Notes under the pieces: model-generated
The model's database searches: none
The model's input: the letters and a program-made list of their open reading frames with translations, nothing else
Told to the model about the DNA's origin: nothing
Shown here: piece after piece, positions 1-10,439 of the stretch
Layout of the letters: every line of letters begins with the position of its first letter
Numbering within the stretch: position 1 is the stretch's first letter
Source of the DNA: Puccinellia tenuiflora
Taxonomy: Eukaryota > Streptophyta > Magnoliopsida > Poales > Poaceae
Direction: 5' to 3'
DNA: 64,000 bases
NCBI GenBank assembly: GCA_012064385.1
Contig: QRDG01001369.1
Span: 185,916 to 249,915, forward strand
Program-made: the position numbers and the translations under genes

Positions 1-1161
1 GAGTTGAGTGAGGAGGTTTACATGCAGCCTCCTCCTGGGTATTCTGTACCTGATGGGATGGTTTGTCGTCTTCGACGTTCCCTTTATGGCCTGAAACAGG
101 CCCCTCGTGCCTGGTTCGAGCGCTTTGCTTCTGTGGTGACTGCTGCTGGTTTCTCTCCTAGTTTTCATGATCCAGCGCTATTTGTTCACACTTCTCCTCG
201 TGGACGCACTCTTCTCCTTCTTTATGTTGATGATATGATCATTACTGGTGATGATCCTGAGTATATTGCCTTTGTCAAGGCTCGTCTTCGTGATCAGTTT
301 CTTATGACTGATCTTGGTCCTCTTCGCTACTTTCTTGGGATTGAGATCTCCTCCACTTCTGATGGCTTTTATATCTCCCAGGAAAAGTATATTCAAGATC
401 TCCTTACTCGTGCTGCCCTTGTGGATGAGCGCACAGTTGAGACTCCTATGGAGCTTAATGTTAAGCTTTGTCCTACTAATGGTGATCCTCTTTCGGATCC
501 CACACGTTATCGTCATCTTGTTGGGAGTACTTGTTTATCTTGCTGTCACTCGTCCTGATATTTCTTATCCTGTTCATATTCTGAGTCAGTTTGTCTCAGC
601 TCCTACCACCGTTCACTACAGTCATCTCCTTCGTGTCCTTCGTTATCTTCGTGGCACGATTACTCGTCGTCTTTTCTTTCCTAGCTCCAGCTCCAGTGCT
701 ACTCGGATGCTACGTGGGCGAGTGATCCTTCGGATCGCCGTTCACTTTCTGCTTACTGTGTGTTTCTTGGTGGTTCGCTTGTTGCTTGGAAGACGAAGAA
801 ACAGGTCGCGGTTTCCCGTTCGAGTGTTGAGGCTGAGCTGCGGGCTATGGCTTCGTTGATTGCTGAGGTGACCTGGTTACGGTGGTTGCTTGCAGATTTT
901 GGGGTCTCTATTACGACACCCACTCCACTTTTATGTGACAGTACAGGTGCTATCAGTATTGCACGTGATCCAGTCAAGCATGAGCTGACCAAGCATATTG
1001 GTGTTGATGCTTTTTATACACGTGCTCAGGTGCAGGATCAGGTTGTTGCGCTTCATTATGTGCCTTCAGATTTGCAGTTGGCGGATTTCTTTACAAAGGC
1101 ACAAACCCGAGCGCGGCATGACTTATTACTCTCCAAACTCAGTGTTCTGGATCCACCCTGA
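1..1161 (+). pseudogene. Ty1/copia polyprotein C-terminal part (reverse transcriptase and RNase H), frameshifted
   Basis: The reading frame enters from the left edge, so the 5' part of the element lies outside the window. Visible reverse transcriptase signatures are SLYGLKQAPRAW and the catalytic YVDDM box near base 225, followed by the LRYFLGIEI segment. The frame shifts near base 525 and shifts back near base 700. After that the RNase H part reads through SRSSVEAEL, then the C-terminal LADFFTKA motif, and stops at 1161. In intact copia elements these domains copy the RNA genome into DNA. Two frameshifts make this copy non-functional. The frame is followed directly by a polypurine tract and the LTR, which confirms orientation and family. 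Confidence 0.95.
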
Positions 1162-1184
1162 GTTTGAGGGGGGGGGGGGGGGGG
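1161..1184 (+). other. Polypurine tract with a run of 17 G
   Basis: A purine stretch ending in 17 consecutive G (1168-1184) lies immediately before the LTR start TGTTAG. This is where plus-strand DNA synthesis is primed in LTR retrotransposons. The G run is unusually long and may have expanded by slippage. Confidence 0.8.
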
Positions 1185-1311
1185 TGTTAGAGTATATTGT
1201 ATATTGTAGTTTCCCCATGTGTTAGGGGGTTTCCTGTATATTTGCACCTGTACATGTACTATATATTGTGGCCTTTGGCCCCTGATAATACAAGCATCTA
1301 TTACCCTAACA
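1185..1311 (+). repeat. 3' LTR of the copia element (127 bp)
   Basis: The LTR begins TGTTAGAGTATATTG and ends CCCTAACA, so its ends form the inverted hexamer TGTTAG/CTAACA. It sits directly after the polypurine tract. At 127 bp it is short for a plant copia LTR. The partner LTR and the left target duplication lie outside the window. Confidence 0.85.
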
Positions 1312-1424
1312 CAACCTTGTTCGGGAACAACCCATTCGTAATCGTAGTTGAGATCGTCCGCATCGTCATCGAAACCTTCTTCAACAACATCCCAGTTGAG
1401 CCGTGCTTCCACGTGATTAACCAT
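1312..1424 (-). pseudogene. 5' coding end of an unidentified gene, cut by the copia insertion
   Basis: On the minus strand an ATG at 1424 opens a frame of about 37 residues that begins MVNHVEARLNW, continues through the acidic run EEGFDDDADDL and reaches the LTR boundary at 1311. A TATA box lies about 105 bases upstream of the ATG, followed by a plausible 5' leader. The frame is therefore probably a real first coding exon that the retrotransposon interrupted; the remainder would lie to the left of the window. I do not recognise the protein. It could also be a captured gene fragment rather than a native gene. Confidence 0.45.
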
Positions 1425-1529
1425 ACGAACAGGAGATCGGGAGAGAACCGGTGGGGGAGATCTACAGGAAGAGAAGCTGCATAGAGAGGGTCAATGGTGA
1501 ATGGGGAGAAAGAACACATGGAGGAGGAG

Positions 1530-1537
1530 TATTTATA
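1530..1537 (-). promoter_or_regulatory. TATA box of the interrupted minus-strand gene
   Basis: Reverse-strand TATAAATA, about 105 bases upstream of the ATG at 1424 with a purine-poor leader between, fits a plant core promoter. Confidence 0.5.
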
Positions 1538-2696
1538 GGATGGTTTGGGCGGATGAAAAATCAAAATTCGGAACAATGCCGCCATTGCCTTGCCGCCCAT
1601 TGGTACCAACGCTGCTAAGCAATTCTCCTTCAAAATTTTCCCGTGTGAGAGGAATCGAGCGGGAGAGTTTTGGAGGTTTAGGAGGGCGCTTGTTTCTCAG
1701 GAAATTTCCGCGCGAGACTGTTTCCCGCGAGAGAGAAACACGCGATCGAGGAAAAAAGATCCGAGCGAAATCATGCAGTTCCGGGCGAGAGCGTAATTCT
1801 TGGCGATTGTTTAGTCAGATCTTTTTTTGGAGAGATAGAGCCGGCCGGAAAATATGGGAGAGAGTTATGATCGGAAGGATTTTTTTTTCTTTTGCATGGA
1901 TCGGAGGGATTGCTTCTTTTTTGGCTGATACGGACTGCTCCCTTCCGATTTTTTCTAGGGGCAGTTCAGTCCAATTTAACGTTAATACGTACATTATACG
2001 TATGTGTTAATATTCGTGCAAAAAGCTTAAGCACCTTACATCAAGGAACGGAGGGAGTACAAAATAAAACATAGTCGAAGTTTTATTTTGTAAAACATAG
2101 TCGACAAAATAAAACTCTATTTGTTTTAATTCGTAATATTTGTTCAGATGGGGATATCAGACAAACATGCAAAAAATGCAACCAAAACAAATAGAGGGCC
2201 AAAATGCAAAAAAACCAGCGTTTCGGCCGGCTGCGGGCCGAAACGGTGGGGCCCGCACTGTTTTGGCTGTCAGAGAGCCGAAAGGAGCGAAACGGTGGGG
2301 CCCGCAATGCGGCCTGTCCAGACCACATGCAGGCCGACCTGCCACATGCCGACACACGTGTTTCGGCCGTCTGTGGGCCGAAACACTCATTTCGGCCGGC
2401 CGGCAGCCGACGGTGTATTATTTGTGGAATTTTTTGATTCCGTGTATTATATTTCGAATTACGGTTAAAAAAATAATATTTAAAAAAAAACTCCCTGACT
2501 GAGGTGGTGCTCACAGGCTCACGGCTAACCAAAGTCAACATGCCTTGTTGCCCGGCTGCTTCCACCCCCGCAAACGGTACCGTGCATCAGCGCAAGCAGG
2601 GCAGCCGCCGCCGGGATAAACCCTTTGCAGCTCAGGTTCCTATCCGATTCCACCCCTCAAACCTTACCGCGCAACCAGCCGCCGCCGGACAGGAGG
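1538..2696. other. Intergenic region with an orphan Stowaway end and GC-rich palindromes
   Basis: No gene is supported here. At about 2020-2056 there is a Stowaway-like terminus ending in GGAACGGAGGGAGTA; its partner end was not found. At 2056-2120 the octamer-like phrase AAAACATAGTCGA occurs twice. At 2220-2244 and 2360-2384 lie two imperfect palindromes of the form GTTTCGGCC...GGGCCGAAAC, with a third half copy near 2389 and two copies of GAAACGGTGGGGCCCGCA between them. The last ~200 bases are probably the promoter and 5' leader of the dihydrodipicolinate reductase gene. Confidence 0.55.
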
Positions 2697-5600
2697 ATGC
2701 TCTCGCTACGGGCGCCGCCGAGTACTTTCTCCCCTCCACCGTGGCGGCGACGGGGGCGCCACGGCAGTTTCGCGGCGCCGCGTTGTGTCAGCGGCGCGGC
2801 ACCCGCAACAACCCTACATACCGCTACATCGCCGCCTGCAAGCCTCTCCTTTCCGATACTGGTACGCCGGCTGTACTTATCACGTCGCCACTAACCTGTT
2901 CGGCGGTATGCCGCTGAGGCAACCAGTCTTCTGTCATGGGCAATCCGAACTTTAAGTCGTTTCTTTAGTTTTTTTTTTTGGCTACTTGCTGCACAATGAG
3001 GCACCAGATTTGGCCAGCTACCAATTTGCGTTTCCCCTTGGCATTAGTATTTTACTGGAAATTCGAGTTTACATGCTGCAAAGAAGCCTTGTTTGGGCCG
3101 TCAGGCGTGCCACTCTTTTATGTGAAGCAACCAAATAGCAATACAAAATGTCTCTAGATTTTTTCTCAGCGAGGTCAACCCTTTCCATATCATGATAGGC
3201 TTATAATGCTCTGTCTAGGCCTTTTGAAGGATAAAGACTGCTGAAGAAGTTGATGCAATCGTCAAATGAACATAAGTATAGCTGCCGAAATGACAGAAAT
3301 AAGTTAAATTGGCCTACCTACATTTGATTACTTTAGTTGATTGAATGTGCCCATGTGTAATTCTATAAAATATAAAGGGTGGCCTATTTGGTCTAGTTCT
3401 TGATCTCGCATTACCACAGTTTTCTAATCCGAAGTTTTATATTTAGAATGCTCAATTAGGCCAATTTGCCAACTTCCCTACTGGTACTTATTAATGATGC
3501 CACATTGATAGTCAATACTACTCAATACCAGTGATTACAGGCCTAGTCAGGTCCGGACCTAAGGGCGGGCAAATTGGGCAGCCAGCCCAAGCTGAAAAAT
3601 CTCAAATCAACAACTTAATAATCTCATAGACCCAGCCCAAGCTGGCGTGTCCACTCTTTTCTACTCAGCCTTCGTTAATGCTTTGCTAAAAAAAGGGTCC
3701 ATAAATGTGAAAGTGATTCCGTTGGTTCCAAATCCTCTCTTCTCCTCAAACTCTTAGAAAAAGACAGCTTTTATGTTCACAAAATACACAAATGTAGGGA
3801 ATGCAGATAAAAGTGTCCAAGTCTTTCATTTGCTTGTAAAATTTTACGCAAAAACATGCATTTTTGCAATCTATATAGGAAACCTGAGGATTGAGTGTTC
3901 AGAACTTTGCAAGCACTGATATGTATTTTCTTAGGGAGCAAGAATATTCTTTCTTGAATGAAACACTACACACTACACACTCCTATAATACATAAAAGAT
4001 TATATTTGTATTTTTTTGAACTTTTCATCCCTGGAAAGCACAGCTCTCTGTAGTTCGCTTATCTCATTATATAATGTATTTACCCTTGCCTTCTTGTCTT
4101 GCCTTGGGCCTCCGATATTTCTAGAGCGGCCCTGGGCCCAGTTAAACAATGGTAGCTGGACAAGGCAAAGTGGCTAGAGTTACTGAATCTATGCAATTTT
4201 CGGCAATGTCTTACTAGATGATCGATTTTCGAACTTGTTTCATGCTAGACTAATTAACTGAATGGATTTGTTGATTAATATTTAGTCTTTCATTTGTTTA
4301 ATTCTCTAGGTGAATGGCTGCACTGGTAAAATGGGGGTATCTGTTGCTGAAGCTGCTATTTCTAGGGGCCTTCACCTAGTTCCTGTTTCATTCAGTAGTA
4401 GAGAGAACCTTGATAAAACAGTACAAATCGGTGATACAGACATTGAGATATATGGCCCTTCTGCAAGAGAAGATGTTCTTTCATCTGTGATTGATGAATT
4501 CCCAGATGTTGTGGTGGTGGACTACACGACTCCTAATTCTGTGAACTGTAAAAGTTTTATCTTGTTATTGTTATTTTTTTTGCTGTATGACGTCATATAA
4601 CTTGCTTAGGATTATTTATCATCACATTAGCTTCTGCAATCATGAAATCATTGTTCCAGAAATTTCTTTTCCAAGTTATTATGCAAATTTGTACAAAACA
4701 TGCTTTTGGGTGTCTAATATCTGTAGACATTGTAGCTACTTGGTTCCCTTGAAAATTATTTGCAAGAATTATGTTTTTGTTTGGTTTACTTTTAAATGAT
4801 TAACTTTCTGTTTATATGAAAAGATAATATGATATGACAGTACGTTGTTTTGGTAACTTGTAATTTACCTAGAATAGCTAAACTATTGGTTTGGATCTTG
4901 CTAGAAGTCTCAGGATCTTAATCTGAGGTAGTTTCTCTCTATTGCCCAAGAGGGATACAAAAAACAAACTAAAGACGCTTGGTTTTTTGGGTCCACGTGT
5001 TGTTTCCTCTCCATCACTGCCGCAGTCTTCATTCTTCTGACTGTAAACTAAACACAAAGTACTATTGCCTTATGCAGCTAATGCTGATCTGTATTGCGAG
5101 CTTGGTGTGCCATTTGTAATGGGCACAACTGGTGGGGACCAGCAGTTACTATACAAAGCAGTGCAAGATTCAAATAACTATGCACTAATATCTCCACAAA
5201 TGGGCAAACAGGCAATCACTATCTGTTTTAATGAGTTTACTATTGTCGCTGCTAAGCTGTTGAAAACATAACCACACAAATCATTTTCTTTCTCCTGTCA
5301 GGTTGTTGCACTTCTTGCTGCAATGGAAACAATTGCGGAGCGGTTTCCTGGGGCTTATTCAGGCTATCGGTTAGAGGTGCGACTCTACCTTGAAAATTAT
5401 CTGGGAAACTCAAGGTTCCGAAAGGAAGTGCCTGACAATATTTGAACTCTTTAAGCTTCTACCTCAAGGACCAGTACTTTATCATTAGCCCACCTTAATA
5501 TCTTAGAGAGCAACTACTCAGTAATATAAGCTCCTTTGCATGTTTTGGAATTTTTTGTCTGGCCTGAGAAATTCTCTTAAATAATTAGGCCAAGCACATT

Positions 5601-7226
5601 TTCTACTGACTGTACCTAAACTTGCATGCATCATTGTGGAGTTCTAAGTGTGAGAATATTTGCAGGTGTTGGAATCCCATCAAGCTGGCAAGCTGGACAC
5701 ATCTGGTACCGCTAAAGCAATGATTTCTTGTTTTGAGAAGTTAGGCGTGTCGTGTGACATGGACCGGGTAAGCTTGCATTTTTGTGCTTGAGATGTACAT
5801 ATGATTCGTATTTTTAAGCAAATAGCAGTGTGACCCTTATAATGTACATCATGATCTTAAACTGGCCATTTCAAAATTCACTGTAAATTTTCATGCATTT
5901 TTTACGGAACTAAAACTTTTCCTTGGAATATCATTGATCTTCTCTGAAACTTTTGTCTGTTTAGACCCGAGACATTAAAATTGTGATGATAAGTACTTCG
6001 TTGTTGGATTTTGTTAATATCACGTTACTGCAATGTAGATGAGAAATTATCTATTCTTTTGACAAAAAAGTAGCATAGTGTATGTATCATCAATTCGAAA
6101 TCTGACTACTCTTTGGACTCCAGCCAAGCTGTTTCATGGACTGCAGGATAAATTCTGAAACTGAAAAATGTATACATGATCTTGGATGCACCCCCTTGTT
6201 ATATTCTTGGAAAAATATTTAGTACATCAACTGGAGGGTATAAGTTCCACTCAAGCCTCATTGCTCTTAAATGCTTGATTACTTTTTTGGGAATGAATAT
6301 TTGATGATTGTATTTTTTAGAAGTATGATGATTGTATCTAGGTCAATATCTTTGTCTCTTTTAGAGCCATATTTTATGTTTAGCTGTTACCATCCTGAAG
6401 CTAGGATAGCAGGAGATGTGTGGCAGTGCATGCTTACTTTCTTCCTATTTTGTCGGAAAGGCAGATGGTCCGATGGTAGACGAGGTTCATGGGTTCAATT
6501 TATCCTCCTACCTGGGGAGCTTGGAGCTATACAGTAGTACAGTCAGGTCTTTGGATATGCCACTTGCCACCAGTTGACTGGATACATATGATTGAGTGAA
6601 AAGGATGCGTTAAACTTATAAAAGTACCAATACAAGGACTATTTTCTGTTTGCTGATGTCTTTTTTCCTATCCTATTACTACCTATCGATAGCATTGTTT
6701 TACTAATTGTTACAACTAAGCAATAGACTTGCGAAATTTCTGAAAATCATGAAAACTCATGTTATATTATATATTGGTTGTTACCTCTTATGCTAGCAGA
6801 TAGTTAAGATTAGGGATCCTGAGCAGCAGCTGTATATGGTGGGTGTACCCGAAGAACATATTGAAGGGCATGCATTCCATTTGTACCATCTGACTTCTCC
6901 GGATGACAGGTAGTTACCGTCCTCCTGAAATGCCATGCTTCACATTTCAGGTTTGCTGATTATTCTGTTTTCTTCCGTCAGTGTTTCATTTGAGTTCCAG
7001 CACAATGTTTGTGGGCGTTCAGTATATGCTGAAGGGTCAGTTGATGCCGCAGTATTTCTGTATAAGAAGGTTTGTTCGTACGTTGCTTTGGATGGTGGTG
7101 GTGGCACCTTTTGCTTGCATTCCTTGGTAGCTTACTCTTTATTATATCTAAATTTAGGTACAATCAATGGATCCAAAGAGAATTTACAACATGATAGATG
7201 TCTTGCAAGAAGGTGGTATGCGGTGA
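2697..7226 (+). CDS. dapB (DHDPR): Dihydrodipicolinate reductase, chloroplast (8 exons, 326 residues)
   Basis: The enzyme reduces dihydrodipicolinate with NAD(P)H in the diaminopimelate route to lysine, in the plastid. Joined exons: 2697-2861, 4310-4547, 5078-5211, 5302-5376, 5666-5767, 6800-6909, 6982-7069, 7158-7226. They total 981 bases in one frame. Residues 1-55 are Ser/Arg/Pro-rich and fit a transit peptide. The nucleotide-binding loop VNGCTGKMG starts at residue 56, GTTGG lies at 150-154, and the catalytic SHQAGKLDTSGTA segment at 208-220 keeps His209 and Lys213. The protein ends IYNMIDVLQEGGMR, as in plant homologues. The start at 2697 is the first in-frame ATG. All introns are GT-AG except intron 3, which begins GC. 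Exon joins come from reading frame and family conservation and are not transcript-verified. Confidence 0.92.
3548..4134. mobile_element. hAT-like non-autonomous element (587 bp) in intron 1 of the reductase gene
   Basis: The left end reads CAGGTCCGGACCTAAGGGC and the right end, reversed, CAGGGCCGCTCTAGAAATATC; both share the CAGG.CCG..CTA pattern. The flanking 8-mers GGCCTAGT (3540-3547) and GGCCCAGT (4135-4142) match at 7 of 8 positions, as expected for an aged hAT target duplication. No transposase frame is present. It is confined to intron 1 and does not disturb the exons. Confidence 0.65.
5212..5301 (+). other. Predicted GC-AG intron (intron 3 of the reductase gene)
   Basis: Exon 3 must end after the conserved MGKQ codons at 5211, and the next bases are GCAATC. 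Exon 4 resumes with VVALLAAME after CTCCTGTCAG. The next GT downstream would break the reading frame, so a GC donor is the only choice that preserves the conserved protein. Confidence 0.65.
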
Positions 7227-8021
7227 AGCTGATCGATTAGCTCTTCATGGATATTGGTGAAATTTTGAAACCATTATTTAGTATTTTGCGGGAAGGGGGT
7301 TAATATTAGATTTCTAATAGTGTAGTATGTAGTAGTGAAATAGTGGATTTGGTGATGATCTAGCCCCACTGCCTCTGTGAAGGGTTTCAGTTGTGTCCTA
7401 TGAGTGACTGCCTATTAGTATGTCTTGTCAGTTAACACCTGAATTGGTCGTCAAAACGCTTAAACCGAGAGTGAGGGTTGTACATTGTACTCCAACACTC
7501 GCCCTCACACCCGTGGACAACTGAAGTGGTGGGGGCAGGCTGCTAATATTGTCGCAGGTGGTAAGCCAGCCAGCTTGTAGTTTTTCTGAGTAGTTTTTCT
7601 AGGCACTCTGCTCATTGATCTACCCAAGTTGCATCACATATTTCTGTGGCTACTGGGAGAGGAGTGAGCAAAGAGTGGATAAATGTAGTACCGACAATCA
7701 GGAGGTAAGTGGCCGGAGTAGCTGCACGCATCTCAATTGTGCAAATACTATATGTAGATGGTAACAATATTCCCAACTTATTGCACATAGTACATCAGAG
7801 TGAAACATAACCGTACACACATAATAGGCAAGATCGATTAACACATAGTGCATATCATCTTACTCCTAACCCAGTGACGCAATGCTCCCGGGCCGAGCTA
7901 ATAACCATCCTCACAAACTTTATTCGGTGGAAACAACATAAACTCTTAGGGCCAACAAAATACTCCTGCATGGCTGCAACTGAGACACCGAGCAGCCTCG
8001 CTTCGCCGCAGATCAAACTAT
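7227..8021. other. Convergent 3' region between the reductase and the first proline-rich gene
   Basis: This stretch holds the 3' UTR of the upstream plus-strand gene and the 3' UTR of the minus-strand gene. I see no further coding region, RNA gene or transposon end. Confidence 0.5.
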
Positions 8022-8937
8022 CTACGGCTTGGTGTTCTGCTCGGCAGGAGGTGGGAAGAACGGCAGCTTCTTCAGGAACGGGAGCATCTTCTTAAAGAGC
8101 TGTGGCTGCGTGACATCGTCGTGCTGGGCCGGGGGGTGGTAGGTCGGCGTGGGGTTTGGCTTGACAACAGGGGGGAGAGAGTGATCGTGGTCATGGTCAT
8201 GATCGTGCTTGGGAGGCTTGATGACAGGCAGGTGAGGGTGATCATGATCGTGCTTGGGCGGGATAACAATGGGCGGCTTGATGACAGGCAGGTGAGGGTG
8301 ACCATGATCATGCTTGGGAGGCACAGTCATGGGCTTGTGGGAGAGGACCGGGTGGTGCTTGTGCAGAGGATCGCACAGGACTGCCGAGGCGCATTCCACT
8401 GACGGCTGGTGCACCTTGCCGGCGAGCGCCACGAAGGTCATCTTGCTGCCGTGGCTGGGCTGTGCCGCGACGATCTTGGAGGGCTCCTGCCCAGGGCATG
8501 GCACGCTCGACGCGCTGTGGAGCTGCGCGAAGCAGTCCTGCTTCAGCTCCCCGTCCTCACCGACCTCGTCGGCGGCCAGGGGGATGTTGAAGGCGCCGGA
8601 CTTGTCTACCTGCCCCACGGCCTTGCTCTCGTACTCGCCCTTGTCATTCTTGCACTTGACAGCCACTTGCAGACCTGAAACAAGTCCATAGTAAGTCGAA
8701 AAGAGGCAAGGAGGCTCTGCTATTCTTGCGATGCTCTTGCTCGCCGGCCAATTATTGTGTCTAAGCAACAGTACCTTTGAAAGCTGCCTCCGTATTCATG
8801 TTCTTCCTTGTGCAGTCGGAGCACCTGGCCAAGCCGACCACGACCGGCGCCGTCTCGCCGTGCACAGCACTCGCGAGACCGATCGCCAGCGCTATGGCGC
8901 AAGCTCCGAACAGAAACTGTCGAGGTAGGAACTCCAT
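8022..8937 (-). CDS. Secreted Ole e 1-like proline-rich protein with His-Asp repeats (2 exons, 271 residues)
   Basis: Exon 1 is 8775-8937 and exon 2 is 8022-8674 on the minus strand; GT and AG borders fit, and the split Gly codon restores one frame of 816 bases. The start MEFLPRQF has a hydrophobic signal peptide of about 27 residues. The Pollen Ole e 1/extensin-like domain follows: CSDCTRKN, then AFKGLQVAVKCK, then DCFAQLHSA, with its conserved cysteines. The C-terminal third is a low-complexity tail of PPKHDHDHPHLPVIK repeats and a basic, Phe-rich end. Proteins of this PRP4-like group are cell-wall structural proteins. The His-Asp tail may bind metal ions, which is inference. A related gene lies at 13330-14446. 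A TATA box sits about 85 bases upstream. Confidence 0.88.
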
Positions 8938-9016
8938 GGTGGAACTCTACCACGTACGTGCTGGGAAATGAAAGGTAAGCTGTGGATGGATCGATGTGGA
9001 ACGCAGCGGCCATCGC

Positions 9017-9024
9017 TTATATAG
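9017..9024 (-). promoter_or_regulatory. TATA box of the first proline-rich gene
   Basis: Reverse-strand CTATATAA about 85 bases upstream of the ATG at 8937, leaving room for a leader of roughly 50 bases. Confidence 0.65.
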
Positions 9025-9317
9025 GCGTCAAACACCGGCGGAAGCTCAGTCGACCGGAGCGGCCCGCAAGCGAAACGAGTGAAGACCGGCTAAATTTGGC
9101 GCCGGCTTTACAGATTACCCATTAATATCGCCTCAATGTGATCACCGTTCCTTGAAATCTACTCTTCCAGCCTACCTAGTACTGGCCGTTAATGTTGAAG
9201 CGATGTGTACTACTCGTACGTAGCACATGGATTGCCCTTTCTGTAAGGTGTTGCTCGAAAGTTGTTAATGATTCTTGAACAGCTAAGCATAGTGTAGTTT
9301 CCCTCTCTTTAGGAACG

Positions 9318-9939
9318 GGAAAATAATTTTATCGGACCTGGTCTACAGGGCTCACGCTGCGTGAACCATCTCTAAACTTTGACGCGTGGCGTTCTGAATC
9401 TTAAAGCGCACTAACCACGTTTTCTGCTCTATTCAGAGTTCTATACGTACCGGTTATCGTTTTGACAAACGGGAGCTATGTACAGCTCCTCAAGCAGTTT
9501 CTTTTCTAGATCGCGTCTCTCTGACCGCGCGGCGTGCTCGGCTCCGGCGGCGTGGCGACTCGGCACGTCCTCGTCCTATCTCCGGCGGCACGGAGGCGCC
9601 ATCTCTCGGCCAGAGCTACACCAAACACTGAGGAGGACACGATGTGTGCCAGGAAATCCCCGGCGGACGAGGTGATGCAAGATCTCCGGCGGTGCTACGC
9701 TGCTCCGTTTGCGGCTGCTCGAACGCATGGAGAAACAAGATGTAAAGATTCAATGGATACAGTTTATAATTTATATGACAGATAAAAAATAATCGTCTTG
9801 TAATTGCAATTCTGCCTTCTATAAAAGCATGATACGCTTTGGCGTACTCTTAAACAAAAGATTCACAACGCCACGCGTCAAAGTTTGGAGATGGTCCACG
9901 CAGCCGAGCCTATAGACCAGGTTCGATAAAATATTTTCC
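9318..9939. mobile_element. Long-TIR element (622 bp), MULE-like, with GC-rich interior
   Basis: The left end (9318 to about 9402) and the reversed right end (about 9855-9939) match over roughly 85-90 bases. Both begin GGAAAATA and share ACCTGGTCTA, ACTTTGACGCGTGGCGTT and TGAATCTT. Long terminal inverted repeats are typical of Mutator-like elements. The interior (about 9475-9740) is GC-rich with coding-like composition, unlike the flanks, so gene-fragment capture (Pack-MULE) is possible. I found no convincing 9-bp target duplication, which leaves the superfamily open. Confidence 0.65.
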
Positions 9940-10439
9940 GATAGTGCGGCGGCTCACTAGCGCTTAACTACATTCCCAGTGTCATAAATGATGATGCATC
10001 ATACTGGAGATTAATCGTCACTAGTTACACCGACTAGCCGTTACCAAGCAAGAAGAAAGGCACGATGATTTTATTTATACAAATGGCACGACGATTGTGG
10101 TGTGTTATAAGTTATTACGAGTATAACAGCAACAAAGGCTTTGCTACGAAAGTAGTTTTTTTAGGAGGCATACAAAATCGGACAGGATGTAAGCAATTCG
10201 GTAATCCAGCATATAAAATTTGTTTCACTTTCACACCGTGTAGATTTTACACTCTATGGACTGACCTAAGCAACAGAAAACGGTAAAAGCTCTAAACTGC
10301 CCAGATTTGTTTCCTCTTGTCCTCAAGAATGTACAAGACGAAACCAGCCCTGTGGCTACAAGATATAAACGTACAGAGTCGATTGAAGAAATCCTTTGAA
10401 ACCCTCCAGGCGAAACTCAGCAAGTTGTTGCCCAACCAA

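Noticed and set aside
8121..8402. Plus-strand frame rich in Val, Arg and Gly over the His-Asp repeats
   Set aside because: Antisense of a tandem repeat in a real exon.
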